A stretch of 64,000 nucleotides of DNA, taken from assembly GCA_963718315.1 (NCBI GenBank), contig CAVQZC010000010.1, positions 248,001-312,000 on the forward strand, in the 5' to 3' direction. The position numbers and the translations under genes were made by a program. The stretch comes from CAVQZC01 sp963718315. GTDB lineage: Bacteria; Actinomycetota; Thermoleophilia; Gaiellales; JAICJC01. The notes under the pieces are model-generated. The model made no database searches and was not told the DNA's origin. It saw nothing but the letters and a program-made list of their open reading frames with translations. Below are positions 62,720 to 64,000 of this stretch, one piece after another; the first letter of the stretch is position 1; each line of letters opens with the position of its first letter.

Positions 62720-64000
62720 GCGGCGAGGCTAGTCGGATCAGCCGTGGCGTGCGCGGCGTACGCATGCGCCTCGGCTGCAACCTGCTGGAACGAGACGCCG
62801 AGCGCGTTCTGGAAGGCTTCCTCGACCTGAGTCGCGGTGTAGTCGCGCTTGACGTGGAACGCGTTGAAGGCGTGCGCCAGACGCACGATGGCCGCCGGGC
62901 CGCCGTGGTTCTCGATGATCGCCGCGGTGAAGGCCTGGCCGTCCTCGTAGCAGATGTCCACCGCCGCCCCGTTGGAGATGCCCCAGTCGGTCTCACGCCG
63001 CTCCCAGATCTCGAGGCTGGGGAAGCCGTTCTTCTGGTAGAGCTGGGAGATCCCGTCCAGCCTCAGCTGGAGGTGCAGCCGGTGCAGGTAGAGATCCTCG
63101 TAGTACATCGCCAGCCCTTCGGCCAGGCTGTGCGGCGACTCGCCGATCAGCGCCCAGCTGGCAACGTGGGTCAGCTCGTGGGCGATCATCCCGTCGCGCT
63201 CGATGATGTCGCCGTCGTTCCAGGCCGGCCACTCGATGTAGGCGAAGTTCTTGTAGACGAAGCCCTGCGGGATCTCCTTGCGGAAGTTCTTCACGCCGGA
63301 CAACAGCTCGCCCTGCTTGACGGAGCGGACGAGGAAGATCACCGGGTGGCGGGCCGCCTGGTCGCGGCCGTACAGCGCCGACAGCGACGGCGTCACCTGA
63401 TCCGCGGTCGCCTCGATCTGATGCGCGGCGTCCGACGCTTCGGCCTGCTCGTAGATGACCGACACGTGCTTACCGCTGAGCACCGCCACACCGGGGAACA
63501 AGGCCAGCCCGTAGCGCTTGGCGACGACGCCGCCGCGGCGCGTGATGTCCTCGGTGACCTGCCACACGTGGCGGCTGTTCTCGCGGAGCAGCAGGACGCG
63601 CTGGCCGAGATCGATCGGCACCGAGAGCGGCGCCGGGCCGAAGCGGGCGAGGATCCGAACGCGGACGCCGATCGACCCTTCGTCCTTGACCTTCACCATC
63701 TCCGGCTTGAGGCTCACCGTCTTGATCGGGAGCGCGTGGAACCACGATGTGAGCGCCGCCAGCGACTGCTGCTGCGTGTAGGTGCCGGCGGTCAACGCCG
63801 AGGCCTGTGCGATCTCCGGCTGGTGGTTGGCGAGTGCGGTGACGTAGGCGACGGCCACCGGCCGGGCCTGCGCGTAGCGCTTGGCGGGCGGCAGCTTGTC
63901 GGCGGGCGACGGGGCAATGGGCGTCGGAGGCCCACCCGAATTCGAGCCAAACCCGCACCCGGAGGCTGCGAGGCACAGCAGGCTGACACTGAGCAGTGAA
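62668..64000 (-). CDS. Lipoprotein gluzincin-type metallopeptidase (start beyond right edge)
   Basis: About 443 codons are inside, with no start; the frame stays open to 64000. At the right edge the sequence LLSVSLLCLAASGC is a lipoprotein signal with lipobox cysteine followed by a Ser/Pro linker (GPPTPIAPSPADKLPP). The catalytic zinc motif MIAHELTHVASWA (HExxH) and downstream Glu in HSLAEGLAMYYEDLYLHRL are typical of the gluzincin peptidase MA clan. The N-terminal domain (about residues 60-170) may be a ferredoxin-like pro-domain. Extracytoplasmic protease or peptidase-like; substrate unknown. Confidence 0.78.
   Translation of the reverse strand, partial: SLLSVSLLCLAASGCGFGSNSGGPPTPIAPSPADKLPPAKRYAQARPVAVAYVTALANHQPEIAQASALTAGTYTQQQSLAALTSWFHALPIKTVSLKPEMVKVKDEGSIGVRVRILARFGPAPLSVPIDLGQRVLLLRENSRHVWQVTEDITRRGGVVAKRYGLALFPGVAVLSGKHVSVIYEQAEASDAAHQIEATADQVTPSLSALYGRDQAARHPVIFLVRSVKQGELLSGVKNFRKEIPQGFVYKNFAYIEWPAWNDGDIIERDGMIAHELTHVASWALIGESPHSLAEGLAMYYEDLYLHRLHLQLRLDGISQLYQKNGFPSLEIWERRETDWGISNGAAVDICYEDGQAFTAAIIENHGGPAAIVRLAHAFNAFHVKRDYTATQVEEAFQNALGVSFQQVAAEAHAYAAHATADPTSLAAWTTHACCLPNWSRPTP
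62726..62731 (-). promoter_or_regulatory. -10 box of leaderless M20 peptidase within the 3' end of the lipoprotein gene
   Basis: TAGCCT on the minus strand, 6 nt before GTG 62719. It is located inside the coding end of the upstream gene, so M20 can be expressed on its own. Confidence 0.45.

Overview
The window is GC-rich bacterial chromosome with tightly packed genes, 4-nt ATGA/GTGA stop-start overlaps, many GTG starts and many genes whose -10 box (TANNNT) lies only 6-9 nt before the start codon (leaderless mRNAs). Together with FCD-type GntR, PucR, MarP-like protease, PAC2, NlpC/P60 and Cox-type molybdenum hydroxylase genes, this points to an actinobacterium, by inference a soil Thermoleophilia-like lineage (not proven from sequence alone). 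No rRNA, tRNA, CRISPR or phage genes were seen.

Layout. 0-2.4 kb: start of a nitrite/sulfite reductase, a divergent GntR regulator, then a decayed ECF sigma factor/membrane protein pair. 2.4-12.4 kb: NlpC/P60 peptidoglycan hydrolase, a polyamine-type ABC transporter (potABCD) with GABA aminotransferase on the minus strand, and a second aminotransferase plus a PucR regulator on the plus strand: an import-and-catabolism locus for polyamine/GABA-like amines. 12.4-19.3 kb: a small histone-like DNA-binding protein, then a leucine-rich leader peptide and leuA-leuB-ilvB-ilvN-ilvC, with a palindromic element inserted between ilvB and ilvN. 19.3-22.7 kb: RNB ribonuclease, secreted phosphoesterase, a hypothetical gene. 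22.8-27.6 kb: leuC-leuD and a three-gene proton-translocating transhydrogenase, facing a diheme cytochrome c. 28.5-33.7 kb: ABM-like protein, M20 peptidase and epimerase from one symmetric divergent promoter, large SNF2 ATPase. 33.7-37.3 kb: three-subunit molybdenum hydroxylase (iron-sulfur, Mo, FAD). 37.4-42 kb: ilvD with a coupled small gene, maleylacetate-reductase-like enzyme, EamA exporter, esterase, thioesterase. 42-45.5 kb: thioredoxin-TPR chaperone, PAC2, MarP-like protease, small exported protein. 45.5-49.2 kb: AraC-VOC-UvrA2-VOC operon. 49.2-53.7 kb: PIN-domain remnant, membrane HD-GYP, CoxG/CoxE/CoxD accessory genes for Mo-hydroxylase maturation. 53.7-59.8 kb: SDR and enoyl-CoA hydratase, tandem GAF-GGDEF cyclases, HNH nuclease, class IV aminotransferase, FMN flavoprotein. 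59.8-64 kb: a 162-bp imperfect palindrome, RNase H, methyltransferase, cupin, M20 peptidase and the 3' part of a lipoprotein metallopeptidase.

Branched-chain amino acid synthesis is nearly complete but split over three transcription units: leuAB-ilvBNC (with a candidate leucine attenuator), leuCD and ilvD. c-di-GMP synthesis (two GGDEF) and breakdown (HD-GYP) sit within 8 kb. The Mo hydroxylase and its maturation genes are 14 kb apart.

Caution: ten otherwise well conserved genes are broken by single-base shifts (17 one-base insertions; an eleventh small gene carries one deletion). These look like base-calling errors, so the affected genes are annotated as functional full-length genes across the shift. 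The sigma factor pair and the PIN gene, in contrast, look truly decayed.
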